DNA of 64,000 nucleotides, from positions 192,043 to 256,042 of the forward strand of contig CAXBBG010000002.1 in assembly GCA_963974105.1 (NCBI GenBank). Direction: 5' to 3'. Below the pieces are notes generated by a model, which was given only the letters and a program-made list of their open reading frames with translations, did no database searches and had not been told where the DNA came from. Every line of letters begins with the position of its first letter. Within the stretch, counting starts at the first letter, position 1. The translations under genes and the position numbers were made by a program. This DNA comes from UBA2136 sp963974105. GTDB lineage: Bacteria; Pseudomonadota; Alphaproteobacteria; UBA2136. Shown here piece after piece: positions 35,747 through 43,945 of this stretch.

Positions 35747-36325
35747 ATGAACAACAACAATATATGCTGGTCTTGCCATAGCTCTATTAAGCCCCATGCA
35801 CTTTTTTGTGATGTTTGTTCTGTTGTTCAGCCGCCTATGTCTATTTCACCGTTTCAGCTGTTTGGTATTAAACCTTCTTTTGATGTAAATCAGCAAGTGG
35901 TTGAAGAAACATATTTAAGCCTGCAAAAGCAATTGCACCCCGATAACTTTGTGAATAAGTCTCCAAGTGAGCAAATGTACGCCATGAGTGCAGGTGCGAA
36001 TTTAAATGACGCGTACAATATCTTAACAGACAGCGTTAACTTGTCATGTCAAATACTTGAAATAAATGGGTTTATGGATATTTTGAACCGTAAGCCTTCT
36101 GCCGCTTTAATGGGCGAGCAGTTTGAATTACGTGAAGCTTTAGATGAAGATGAAAACCTTGAAAACCTAAAGCAAGATGTAGCCAAACGTATAGAAGAAT
36201 GTTATAAAAATCTGTCGGCTTCATTTAGCAAGCAAGACTATAAAAATGCAGTTGACCAAACAATAGAATTGCGTTTTTTAACTAAATTCGCAAAAGACGT
36301 AAAACGTAAGCTTAGAAAAAAATAA
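35747..36325 (+). CDS. hscB: Fe-S assembly co-chaperone HscB
   Basis: 192 residues: a J-domain with HPD in QLHPDNF near residue 64 and a C-terminal IscU-binding helical bundle. At the N-terminus is an added four-cysteine zinc-type module (CWSC ... CDVC, residues 7-24), like that of human HSC20 and missing from E. coli HscB. It delivers IscU to HscA. hscA follows after 4 bases. Confidence 0.93.
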   Translation: MNNNNICWSCHSSIKPHALFCDVCSVVQPPMSISPFQLFGIKPSFDVNQQVVEETYLSLQKQLHPDNFVNKSPSEQMYAMSAGANLNDAYNILTDSVNLSCQILEINGFMDILNRKPSAALMGEQFELREALDEDENLENLKQDVAKRIEECYKNLSASFSKQDYKNAVDQTIELRFLTKFAKDVKRKLRKK

Positions 36326-36329
36326 ATAA

Positions 36330-38096
36330 ATGCTCGATATTGTTGAACCAGGACAAGATAAAAATCGCCGTGTTATAGGTATAGACCTTGGCACCACTTA
36401 TTCTTTGGTGGCGACATCTAAAAACGGTAACGTCACATTTTTTAACGATAAAAATGACAAAAGCGCCGTACCTTCCGCTGTTTATTACGACGCAAAAGGG
36501 AATGCCGTTGTCGGCACAAAAGCCCAAGAGCGTTTAGTAGAAGGTGCGAGTGATGTATTCTATTCTATGAAACGTTTACTGGGTAAAGCCAGTGGCGATG
36601 TGGGCGATTTTCAAATTCATGTACCCTTTGAATTAACCACAACTGAAGGTATGGTCTACGCTTGTGCAGGTGCTTTTAAAAAAACACCGATAGAAGTAAG
36701 CGCCGATATTTTAGCTGCTTTAAAAAAACGTGCCGAAGAACAAATGGGCGGTGCTGTTTATGACGCCGTTATAACTGTGCCAGCTTATTTTAACGAAGCC
36801 CAACGCCAAGCCACAAAAGACGCCGCTAAAATTGCAGGTTTAAATGTTTTAAGGCTTATAAGTGAACCCACAGCCGCAGCACTTGCTTATGGTTTAGACA
36901 GCAAATCTAAGGGCACATTTTTAATTTACGACTTTGGTGGTGGTACGTTTGATGTTTCGTTACTAAAGTTAACAGACGGTGTTTTCCGTGTGATGGCCAC
37001 AGGTGGTGACACCTACTTAGGTGGTGACGATATCGATAAAGCCATTGCAACCCACTGCGCTATTTCTATGATAGAAGCCCGTGCTCTTAAGGAAGAAATG
37101 TGTAACGGCAAAGAAAATTCAAAACTTTCAATCGAAGAAATGAACACTCTTGCCACACCGTTTATTCAGCGCACAATTGACATTTGTGAAGGTGTACTCG
37201 AAGACGCAGACATAGACGAAGACAATATTGATGGTATTGTTCTGGTGGGTGGTAGCACTCGTATGCCTTTGGTTTATGAGATGATTGAAAAACATTTTGG
37301 CATGACGCCTGAAAACGGCATCAATCCCGATAAGGTTGTAGCACACGGTGCGGCCCTTCAAGCGGAAGCCTTAACAGGCGGTAACCGCGACGCTATGTTG
37401 TTGCTTGATGTTACACCGCTTTCATTGGGTCTTGAAACGGTTGGAGGCTTGGTTGAAAAAGTCATATACCGCAATACGCCAATCCCAATTACGAAAGCGC
37501 AAACTTTTACCACGTTTAAAGATGGTCAAAATGCTATGGATATTCACGTACTTCAAGGTGAACGTGAAACCGTAAATGATTGCCGCTCTCTTGCAAAGTT
37601 TAGACTTAAAGGTATTCCTGCTATGGCTGCAGGTGTAGCGCGTATTCAGGTTATTTTTGCGCTCGACGCCGACGGTATGCTGAGCGTGCAAGCCAAAGAA
37701 GAAAGCACAGGTGTGCAACAAAGCATTGACGTTGTGCCTTCTTATGGTCTCAGCCAAGAAGAAGTTTTAGAAATGCTTAAAAGTTCTATGACAAATGCCA
37801 AGGCAGATGTTGAATTGCGTCAACTTAATGAAAGTAAGTTAGAACTTGAACGTGTGATAGATGCTTGTGCGTCAGCCCTTAAATTAGACGGCGCGTTGCT
37901 CGTAGAAGATGCTAAGTCAAGCTTGCAAAATGCATTAGATGAAGGGCGTAAAGGTCTTGATTTAACAGACAAAGACGATGTAGAAGACACGATGCACGCT
38001 TTAGAAAAAGCCTTTCAAACCTTTAGCGAAGACCGTGTGAACCGTGCCTTACGTCAAGCTATTGTTGGCCAAAACATTAACGAAGAGAAGAAGTAA
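36330..38096 (+). CDS. hscA: Hsp70-type chaperone HscA
   Basis: 588-residue specialised DnaK relative that drives cluster release from IscU. The phosphate-binding GIDLGTTYSLVA is near residues 18-29, IYDFGGGTFDVSLLKL near 203 and the substrate domain follows DVTPLSLGLETVGG. It is a little shorter than E. coli HscA (616). The stop overlaps the fdx start (TAATG). Confidence 0.95.
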   Translation: MLDIVEPGQDKNRRVIGIDLGTTYSLVATSKNGNVTFFNDKNDKSAVPSAVYYDAKGNAVVGTKAQERLVEGASDVFYSMKRLLGKASGDVGDFQIHVPFELTTTEGMVYACAGAFKKTPIEVSADILAALKKRAEEQMGGAVYDAVITVPAYFNEAQRQATKDAAKIAGLNVLRLISEPTAAALAYGLDSKSKGTFLIYDFGGGTFDVSLLKLTDGVFRVMATGGDTYLGGDDIDKAIATHCAISMIEARALKEEMCNGKENSKLSIEEMNTLATPFIQRTIDICEGVLEDADIDEDNIDGIVLVGGSTRMPLVYEMIEKHFGMTPENGINPDKVVAHGAALQAEALTGGNRDAMLLLDVTPLSLGLETVGGLVEKVIYRNTPIPITKAQTFTTFKDGQNAMDIHVLQGERETVNDCRSLAKFRLKGIPAMAAGVARIQVIFALDADGMLSVQAKEESTGVQQSIDVVPSYGLSQEEVLEMLKSSMTNAKADVELRQLNESKLELERVIDACASALKLDGALLVEDAKSSLQNALDEGRKGLDLTDKDDVEDTMHALEKAFQTFSEDRVNRALRQAIVGQNINEEKK

Positions 38097-38449
38097 TGAC
38101 CGAAAAAGTATATGTAAATTTTCTGCTATCAAACGGCGAAACTGTAAAAGTGGAAGCAAATGTAGGCGAAGACCTTTTAACCATTGCACACCATAATAAA
38201 ATTGCCCTTGAAGGTGCGTGTGAAGGAAGCCTTGCTTGCTCTACTTGCCATGTGGTGGTTGACCCTAAATGGTTTTCAGGGCTAGAAGAAGCCTGCGATG
38301 AAGAAGAAGATATGCTGGATTATGCTTTTGGCTTAACAGCGACTTCACGCCTTGGTTGTCAAATTATTATGACAAAAGAACTCGATGGTATTGAAGTGAA
38401 AGTACCAGCAGAAACACGTAACATGCAGTTGGAGAAATTGATAAAATGA
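38096..38449 (+). CDS. fdx: [2Fe-2S] ferredoxin of the isc system
   Basis: 117 residues, adrenodoxin type. Cluster ligands are C-x5-C-x2-C in ACEGSLACSTC near residues 40-50, plus the distal Cys in RLGCQI near 87. It supplies electrons for cluster assembly. It overlaps hscA by one base and iscX by four. Confidence 0.95.
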   Translation: MTEKVYVNFLLSNGETVKVEANVGEDLLTIAHHNKIALEGACEGSLACSTCHVVVDPKWFSGLEEACDEEEDMLDYAFGLTATSRLGCQIIMTKELDGIEVKVPAETRNMQLEKLIK

Positions 38450-38640
38450 AGTGGGGCGACGTTTACGACATTGCAATAGAACTTTGTGACACACACGAAG
38501 GGGTTGACCCTTTAACCGTACGCTTTACAGACCTACGTGCATGGGTATTGGCTTTGCCAGATTTTAACGATGATCCTGCACATTGTGGTGAAAAAATTCT
38601 TGAAGCCATTCAGCAAGCATGGATTGAAGAACTTGAATAA
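38446..38640 (+). CDS. iscX: IscX
   Basis: 64-residue acidic adaptor (KWGDVYDIAIELCD ... RFTDLRAWV) that binds IscS and tunes desulfurase activity. It overlaps fdx as ATGA and is the last gene of the isc operon, as in E. coli. Confidence 0.94.
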   Translation: MKWGDVYDIAIELCDTHEGVDPLTVRFTDLRAWVLALPDFNDDPAHCGEKILEAIQQAWIEELE

Positions 38641-38669
38641 AAATATTTAAATTATAAGCATTAAAAATA

Positions 38670-38697
38670 AAAGCCATCCTAAGGGGTGGTTTTTTGT
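38670..38697 (+). terminator. intrinsic terminator of the isc operon
   Basis: AGCCATCC-TAAG-GGGTGGTT (38672-38691), two G-T pairs, followed by T-run. Confidence 0.8.
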
Positions 38698-38737
38698 GCA
38701 TACTTGCTTTCGTTGGTTGTTTCATATATAAAGTTTA

Positions 38738-38794
38738 CATATTTATATTATTTAATACCTTTACTTTTTTTATATCATAACTGGAGGTCATATT
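38738..38794 (+). promoter_or_regulatory. shared leader element, copy 2
   Basis: CATATTTATATTATT (38738-38752), a T-rich tract with ACTTTTTT, then GGAGGTCATATT before ATGTCC. It matches the leader at 27180-27233 in sequence blocks and order. Confidence 0.55.
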
Positions 38795-38920
38795 ATGTCC
38801 TTTCTAGATGAGCTTAAAAGCAAAAAGCCTTTATCTTATAAAAATGAAATTATCATTATAGCTGTTTACTTATCGGTGGTTTTCATTCCTGGAATTACTA
38901 TTCCTTTATTGTTTTGCTGA
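38795..38920 (+). CDS. small membrane protein (41 aa)
   Basis: Starts MSFLDELKSKKPLSYKNE, followed by one hydrophobic helix and ending LLFC. A strong GGAGG 8 bases before the ATG and a leader matching that of the 27234 gene support expression. The next gene starts 22 bases after the stop. No homologue is recognised. Confidence 0.5.
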   Translation: MSFLDELKSKKPLSYKNEIIIIAVYLSVVFIPGITIPLLFC

Positions 38921-38942
38921 ATACCGTAAAAGGGTAAACATC

Positions 38943-39341
38943 ATGAATGTATATACAGAGCTTATTAAAAAATTAGTTTTGGATGTGTGCCTGCAGCATC
39001 ATGCAAAACTGCTTCATAAAAAATATGCCAAATTAAAGGATGAAGATGATCACCCGCTATTTGGTTTATGTTACTACGCAAGCGAAGCTTATTTTCATCT
39101 ATTAAAAGGAAGTGATATAGGCATAAAAGGTGCTTATAAGCGTTTTACATGGCGTGGTGAAAGTATTACCCATTGGGTTGTTAAAATGCCAGATGGCGTT
39201 GTGGTAGATATTACCAATGCGCAATTTTGTGGTGAAATTACATTTGATTACAGCACTTTTAAAGGCTGTGGTTTTCAACAAATAAGTGGCAGCGCTCGGT
39301 TTATTATAAACGAGGTTGAAAAACGTTTAATACTTGTATAG
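38943..39341 (+). CDS. hypothetical protein, possible papain-like fold (132 aa)
   Basis: A soluble protein with a possible Cys-His-Asp arrangement: Cys in LFGLCYYASEAYF near residue 42, His in THWVVKMPDG near 79 and Asp in VVDITNAQF near 89. That order and the hydrophobic strands around His and Asp resemble papain/transglutaminase-like folds, but no family is confidently recognised. It is probably co-transcribed with the 41-residue membrane protein upstream. Confidence 0.6.
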   Translation: MNVYTELIKKLVLDVCLQHHAKLLHKKYAKLKDEDDHPLFGLCYYASEAYFHLLKGSDIGIKGAYKRFTWRGESITHWVVKMPDGVVVDITNAQFCGEITFDYSTFKGCGFQQISGSARFIINEVEKRLILV

Positions 39342-39366
39342 CGATATTAAAAAACACCAGAAATGG

Positions 39367-39399
39367 TAAAAAGGGTGCCCTTGGGTGCCTTTTTTGTTT
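39367..39399 (+). terminator. intrinsic terminator
   Basis: Hairpin of AAAAGGGTGCC with GGGTGCCTTTT around a CTTG loop (39370-39392), then a T-run. Confidence 0.75.
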
Positions 39400-39442
39400 T
39401 ATACCCCTTGAATTATATATTTATTAGCCTTATACAAGGGGT

Positions 39443-40624
39443 ATGAGCATTTTAGAAAAAATTAAATTACGCCCTCTTGTTGAAGGCAAGGCCCCAAAAG
39501 ACACAACCGTTGTTGTGGCGATGAGTGGTGGCGTGGATTCGTCTGTATGTACTGCACTTTTGCATAAGCTTGGATATAACGTGATAGGTATCACCCTGCA
39601 ACTGTGGGACTATACACCTGCTTCAGAAGCGGCATCGGGCGAGAATAAAAAATTTGGAACATGTTGCGCCCTTGATGACGTTTATGACGCGCGCCGTGTA
39701 TGTCAAACCATTGGTGTGCCGCATTACGTATTAAATTACGAAAGCGAATTCAAAGAAGCCGTGGTCGATGACTTTGTTGAAACTTACCTAGCAGGTGCAA
39801 CGCCTATTCCTTGTGTGCGTTGTAATCAGCGCATAAAGTTTGACAGCTTTATGGACAAAGCCAAAGAACTTGGTGCGGATATTTTGGTGACAGGACATTA
39901 TATTCGTAAAGACCACGACGGCGATGGTAAAGCTATTTTGCGCCGTGGGCTTGACCGCAAAAAAGACCAAAGCTATTTCTTGTTTACAACCACACAAGAG
40001 CAGCTTGATTTTAGTGATTTCCCTCTTGGGCAGCTTACGAAAGACGAAACGCGTGAACTTGCAGAAGAACTAGGCCTGCATGTGGCTGGTAAAAAAGATA
40101 GTCAAGATATTTGCTTTGTACCAGGTGGTGACTACCGTAAGGTTGTTCGTAAATATGCGCCCGATGCTGTTAAAGGCGGTAACTTGGTAAGTGAAGCAGG
40201 GGAAGTTTTAGGGCAGCATGATGGTATTTTAGGTTACACAGTCGGGCAGCGTAAAGGTTTAGGCGGTGGTTTTGGTGTACCCATGTATGTGGTGGAAATT
40301 CGCGCGAATACGCGTGAAGTTGTGCTAGGGCCAAAGGAAAGCTTGGCTAAATCAACCTTTACAGTAAAAGAACTTGACTGGGTTGACCGTGCCATAGCCA
40401 TTGACGGTAAGCAAGTGATAGCGCAAGTACGCTATGCACATGAAGGCAACGAAGCTATTATTAAAGACTTAGGTGAGGGACGTGTGGAAGTGACAATGCT
40501 TTCGCCTGCTTATCAAATTTCGCCTGGGCAAGCGGCCGTATTTTACGACGGTGACCGAATGCTTGGTGGCGGATGGATAGAAGTACCTGAATCGGCTAAA
40601 ATAAAAGTACAAATAGAAATGTAA
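39443..40624 (+). CDS. mnmA: tRNA-specific 2-thiouridylase MnmA
   Basis: 393-residue enzyme making s2U34 in Lys, Glu and Gln tRNAs with sulfur relayed from IscS. It has the PP-loop SGGVDSS at 28-34, the catalytic pair of cysteines in PCVRCNQ near 120-126 and in SQDICFVPGG near 220. An AAGGGG site precedes the ATG. The start at 39443 gives an N-terminal extension of about 20 residues relative to E. coli. It lies close to the isc operon, its likely sulfur source. Confidence 0.96.
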   Translation: MSILEKIKLRPLVEGKAPKDTTVVVAMSGGVDSSVCTALLHKLGYNVIGITLQLWDYTPASEAASGENKKFGTCCALDDVYDARRVCQTIGVPHYVLNYESEFKEAVVDDFVETYLAGATPIPCVRCNQRIKFDSFMDKAKELGADILVTGHYIRKDHDGDGKAILRRGLDRKKDQSYFLFTTTQEQLDFSDFPLGQLTKDETRELAEELGLHVAGKKDSQDICFVPGGDYRKVVRKYAPDAVKGGNLVSEAGEVLGQHDGILGYTVGQRKGLGGGFGVPMYVVEIRANTREVVLGPKESLAKSTFTVKELDWVDRAIAIDGKQVIAQVRYAHEGNEAIIKDLGEGRVEVTMLSPAYQISPGQAAVFYDGDRMLGGGWIEVPESAKIKVQIEM

Positions 40625-40656
40625 TTTTAAAAGTTAATTGATATATTTATATTTTA

Positions 40657-40689
40657 AAGCAAGTCCTTAATGGGGCTTGTTTTTTTATA
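40657..40689 (+). terminator. intrinsic terminator after mnmA
   Basis: CAAG-T-CC / GG-G-GCTTG hairpin (40660-40679) followed by T7. Confidence 0.8.
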
Positions 40690-40695
40690 TAAGGA

Positions 40696-40713
40696 ATGGT
40701 ATTTGTATACCAT
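40696..40713. promoter_or_regulatory. inverted repeat, possible operator
   Basis: ATGGTAT-TTGT-ATACCAT, a perfect seven-base inverted repeat about 80 bases upstream of the 40794 gene. No T-run follows, so an operator is more likely than a terminator. Confidence 0.45.
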
Positions 40714-40793
40714 ATACATTTATATGAAACACAGTACGAAATTGTACATTCTTTTTTAAGGCATTTCGCCTACACACTTTGGAGGACATAAAT

Positions 40794-41228
40794 ATGTCCA
40801 AGCAATTACAAACTGACTTGCAAAAAACTGTGGCACAATATCATGCAGCTTTAGGGCTGTTTGCGTTGGCTTTAACTTTACTTATAGTGGGTAAAATGTT
40901 TTGGTCAACAACAATCATTGTTCAATATATGTTCTTAGATGGTTTTGTGATGGTATCTGTCATTTTATTGGCTTTTAGAGTTTTAAAAAGAGACAAGCTA
41001 GAAGTTCAGCATATAAATGAACATAAGCAAGCCTTGAAAAGTTTGAAAATGCATTTACAAGAAAATTATTTGGTCTTGATGATGCACCCAAGTATGGACC
41101 GTCAACGTATGCCTAAAATAACCCGCAATATATTTTTGCAAGGCTATGAAAGCGACGATAAGGCTGTGGTACAAGCAAAAACGTTAGAAATTAAAAAGAT
41201 TTATAATGAACTGAATATAAACACATAA
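40794..41228 (+). CDS. hypothetical membrane protein (144 aa, 2 TM)
   Basis: The ATG at 40794 has TTGGAGGACATAAAT before it, like other orphan small genes here. It has two adjacent membrane helices (about 20-66) and a soluble, basic C-terminal domain of about 75 residues. No family is recognised. It is the first of a two-gene unit with 41239. Confidence 0.65.
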   Translation: MSKQLQTDLQKTVAQYHAALGLFALALTLLIVGKMFWSTTIIVQYMFLDGFVMVSVILLAFRVLKRDKLEVQHINEHKQALKSLKMHLQENYLVLMMHPSMDRQRMPKITRNIFLQGYESDDKAVVQAKTLEIKKIYNELNINT

Positions 41229-41238
41229 GGTGGTTGAT

Positions 41239-41691
41239 ATGAAATCTCAAATTAAAGTAAACATGCTTTTTTGGCGATTGATTTTTATACCGTTACTTGG
41301 CTGTTTACTGGCTGGGCTTTATTATCAAGAGCACATTATAACAGTCCTTGCTTGTATAGGATTTGTTTTTTATGGCTTGGGTGTTTGGAACCAATTAAAC
41401 TTGTCAGGTCAAAGGCAGAAGCGCTTAGTTGATGAGCAAAATAAATGCATGGCGCTGAAGAAAAAAATATCGGCTTTAACGAAAGAAGTATGCGCGTTAC
41501 ATACACCAAAGCTGTTTTTCGATAACATTGAGCCCAATTTTTTTGATAATGTTTCTGCATCAAGCGATAGCCGTTTTTTACGTAAGCAGTATAACAAGCT
41601 ATTTGACCTAAACAACAAACTAAATGACCTTGAAGTACGTAAAAATGCGCTGAATGACCGCCCTAAGCAAGGGCGTCGTAATGCTTCTTAG
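41239..41691 (+). CDS. hypothetical membrane protein with coiled coil (150 aa)
   Basis: Start at ATG 41239 (AAGGTGG upstream; a GTG three codons earlier is possible). Two membrane helices (about 10-50) are followed by a long charged helical region likely to form a coiled coil. The layout is the same as in the preceding gene (two helices then a cytoplasmic helical domain), so the two may form a complex. Function unknown. Confidence 0.65.
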   Translation: MKSQIKVNMLFWRLIFIPLLGCLLAGLYYQEHIITVLACIGFVFYGLGVWNQLNLSGQRQKRLVDEQNKCMALKKKISALTKEVCALHTPKLFFDNIEPNFFDNVSASSDSRFLRKQYNKLFDLNNKLNDLEVRKNALNDRPKQGRRNAS

Positions 41692-41707
41692 TGACAGGCT
41701 CTCGAAC

Positions 41708-41738
41708 AAAAAAACCTCCCTTTTGGGAGGCTTTTTTA
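41708..41738. terminator. bidirectional intrinsic terminator
   Basis: CCTCCC-TTTT-GGGAGG (41715-41730) with A and T runs on the two sides. It lies between the 41239 gene and pgk. Confidence 0.88.
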
Positions 41739-41749
41739 TGCGATAATGT

Positions 41750-42919
41750 TTATTTATATAAAGCTTCAATAGCAGGTAAAGGCACACCTTCTATAAACTG
41801 TAAAAGTGAACCGCCGCCCGTAGAAATATAGTCTACTTTTTCAGTAATACCACATAGGGCTGCAGCATGAATGCTGTCACCACCACCAATAACCGTAAAG
41901 GCTTTTGTGTCACCTACGGCTTTTGCTGTTGCACGGGTGCCGGCATCAAACGGCGGCACTTCAAAAACACCTGCGGGGCCATTCCATAAAACAGTGCCGG
42001 CGTCTTTGATAATTTCAGCCCACACATTTGCTGTGTTCTTACCAATATCAAAAGCCTGATGCTCAGGATTGATGCTGTTGATACCAGGGTTTTCACATTT
42101 GGTATCACGCTCTAATTTTACAGCTGTTTTAACGTCAGATGGCAAAATAATTTTGCAGTTATGCGCGCTGGCAATTTGAATAATATTTAACGCTTCGTCT
42201 AACATATCTTCTTCAAAACGGCTTTTGCCAATTTCTACATTCATGGCTTTTAAAAATGTGTTCGACATCGCTCCGCCAATAAGTAATGTATCAGCTTTTT
42301 TAGCAAGCGCTTTTAAAGCACCAAGCTTTGTAGAAACTTTAGCACCGCCGGTAATAACTACAAATGGTTTTTGTGGGTTGCTTAAAATTTCATGAAGCGT
42401 TTTAAGCTCGTGCTCTAGTAAAAATCCAGCGCACTTTTCTTTGCTGAATTTTGCAACGCCATAGGTTGAAGCATGCTTGCGGTGAGCCGTGGCAAAGGCG
42501 TCGTTTACGTAAATGTCGCATAGGCTTGCCAACTCTTTTGCAAAGGCTTCATCGTTTGTTTTTTCACCAGCATTAAAACGGGTGTTTTCTAAAAGTAAAA
42601 TAGAAGATTTTGATAGTTCTTTAATGGCTACTTGCACTTTTTTGCCAACGCATTCGTCAATAAATGTAACAGGCTTTTTAAGTAATGACGTAAGGCGTTC
42701 AGCCACAGGCTGTAAGCTTTGTTCAGCATTTCCAAGGTGGCTCATTAAAACAATTTTTGCACCGGCCTTTGAAAGGTAAGTAATTGTTTTTAAATGAGCT
42801 TTAATGCGTGTATCTTCTTTTATTTCGCCTTTGCTAGTCATGGGCACATTAAAGTCGACACGCACAAGGACGGTTTTACCGCCCAAGTTCATATCATCTA
42901 ATGTTTTAAATTTTTGCAT
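41750..42919 (-). CDS. pgk: phosphoglycerate kinase
   Basis: 389 residues; reversibly makes ATP from 1,3-bisphosphoglycerate. It has the signature VLVRVDFNVPM near residues 19-29, the substrate Asp/Asn and Arg residues, and the C-terminal nucleotide loop VIGGGDSIHAAA near 347. It is last in the tkt-gap-pgk operon and overlaps gap by one base. Confidence 0.96.
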   Translation of the reverse strand: MQKFKTLDDMNLGGKTVLVRVDFNVPMTSKGEIKEDTRIKAHLKTITYLSKAGAKIVLMSHLGNAEQSLQPVAERLTSLLKKPVTFIDECVGKKVQVAIKELSKSSILLLENTRFNAGEKTNDEAFAKELASLCDIYVNDAFATAHRKHASTYGVAKFSKEKCAGFLLEHELKTLHEILSNPQKPFVVITGGAKVSTKLGALKALAKKADTLLIGGAMSNTFLKAMNVEIGKSRFEEDMLDEALNIIQIASAHNCKIILPSDVKTAVKLERDTKCENPGINSINPEHQAFDIGKNTANVWAEIIKDAGTVLWNGPAGVFEVPPFDAGTRATAKAVGDTKAFTVIGGGDSIHAAALCGITEKVDYISTGGGSLLQFIEGVPLPAIEALYK

Positions 42920-43926
42920 TATAGTTTCCCTAGGTATGATGCTGTGTCGAGCATGCGGTTAGAAAAGCCCCATTCATTGTCATACCATGAAAGGATTTTA
43001 ACCATTTTACCACCTTCCATAACACGGGTCTGTGTGGCATCAAAAATGCTTGAATGTGGGTTGTGGTTCATGTCGATAGAAACCAGAGGTTCGTCATTAT
43101 AAGCCAAAATACCTTTAAGGAAGCCTTCTGAAGCAAGTTTAATTGCTGCGTTAATTTCGTCTACTGATGTTGGGCGCTTTGGTGTAAAGGTTAAGTCCAC
43201 AACGCTGACGTTTGGTGTTGGGACACGAATAGCAAAACCATCAAGTTTGCCTGCAAGTTCTGGCAATACCAAGCCCACAGCTTTTGCAGCACCTGTTGAT
43301 GTTGGTATCATAGAAAGTGCAGCGGCACGGGCACGGCGCAGGTCGCTATGTGCCACATCAAGTACAGGTTGGTCGCCTGTGTAAGCATGAATGGTTGTCA
43401 TTAAACCTTGTTCAATGCCGATTATATCGTTTAAAACTTTAGCCACAGGTGCAAGGCAGTTTGTCGTGCATGACGCATTTGAAATAACGTTATGTTCATT
43501 TGTAAGAGTTTGGTGGTTTACACCGTAAACAACGGTGTTATCTACTTCTTTACCTGGTGCTGAAACAATAACTTTTTTAGCACCCGCTGTTATGTGCATT
43601 GATGCTTTTTCTTTAGAAAGGAATAATCCTGTACATTCTAAAACGATATCAATGTTTAGTTTTCCCCAAGGCAATGCTTCTGGATTGCGTTCTGCAAAGA
43701 CCAGAATTTCTTTTCCGTTAACGGTCATAGTATTACCATTTAAAGAAACGTCACCGTTAAAAGGACCGTGTACTGAATCGTATTTAAAAAGGTGTTTGCT
43801 TGTTTCAACAGGGGCAAGGTCGTTAATGGCTACAATTTCGATGCCTTCTTTTTTGTTTTCAAAGTAAGCACGCAGCACGTTACGCCCAATGCGCCCAAAT
43901 CCGTTAATTGCAATTCTTGTTGTCAT
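42919..43926 (-). CDS. gap: glyceraldehyde-3-phosphate dehydrogenase
   Basis: 335 residues with the NAD-binding GFGRIGR (9-15), catalytic Cys153 in NASCTTNC, and His in the conserved HAYTGDQ. It lies directly between tkt and pgk, so the operon joins the pentose-phosphate and lower glycolytic (or gluconeogenic) steps. Confidence 0.96.
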   Translation of the reverse strand: MTTRIAINGFGRIGRNVLRAYFENKKEGIEIVAINDLAPVETSKHLFKYDSVHGPFNGDVSLNGNTMTVNGKEILVFAERNPEALPWGKLNIDIVLECTGLFLSKEKASMHITAGAKKVIVSAPGKEVDNTVVYGVNHQTLTNEHNVISNASCTTNCLAPVAKVLNDIIGIEQGLMTTIHAYTGDQPVLDVAHSDLRRARAAALSMIPTSTGAAKAVGLVLPELAGKLDGFAIRVPTPNVSVVDLTFTPKRPTSVDEINAAIKLASEGFLKGILAYNDEPLVSIDMNHNPHSSIFDATQTRVMEGGKMVKILSWYDNEWGFSNRMLDTASYLGKL

Positions 43927-43945
43927 TATAGGTTCCTTTTATTTT

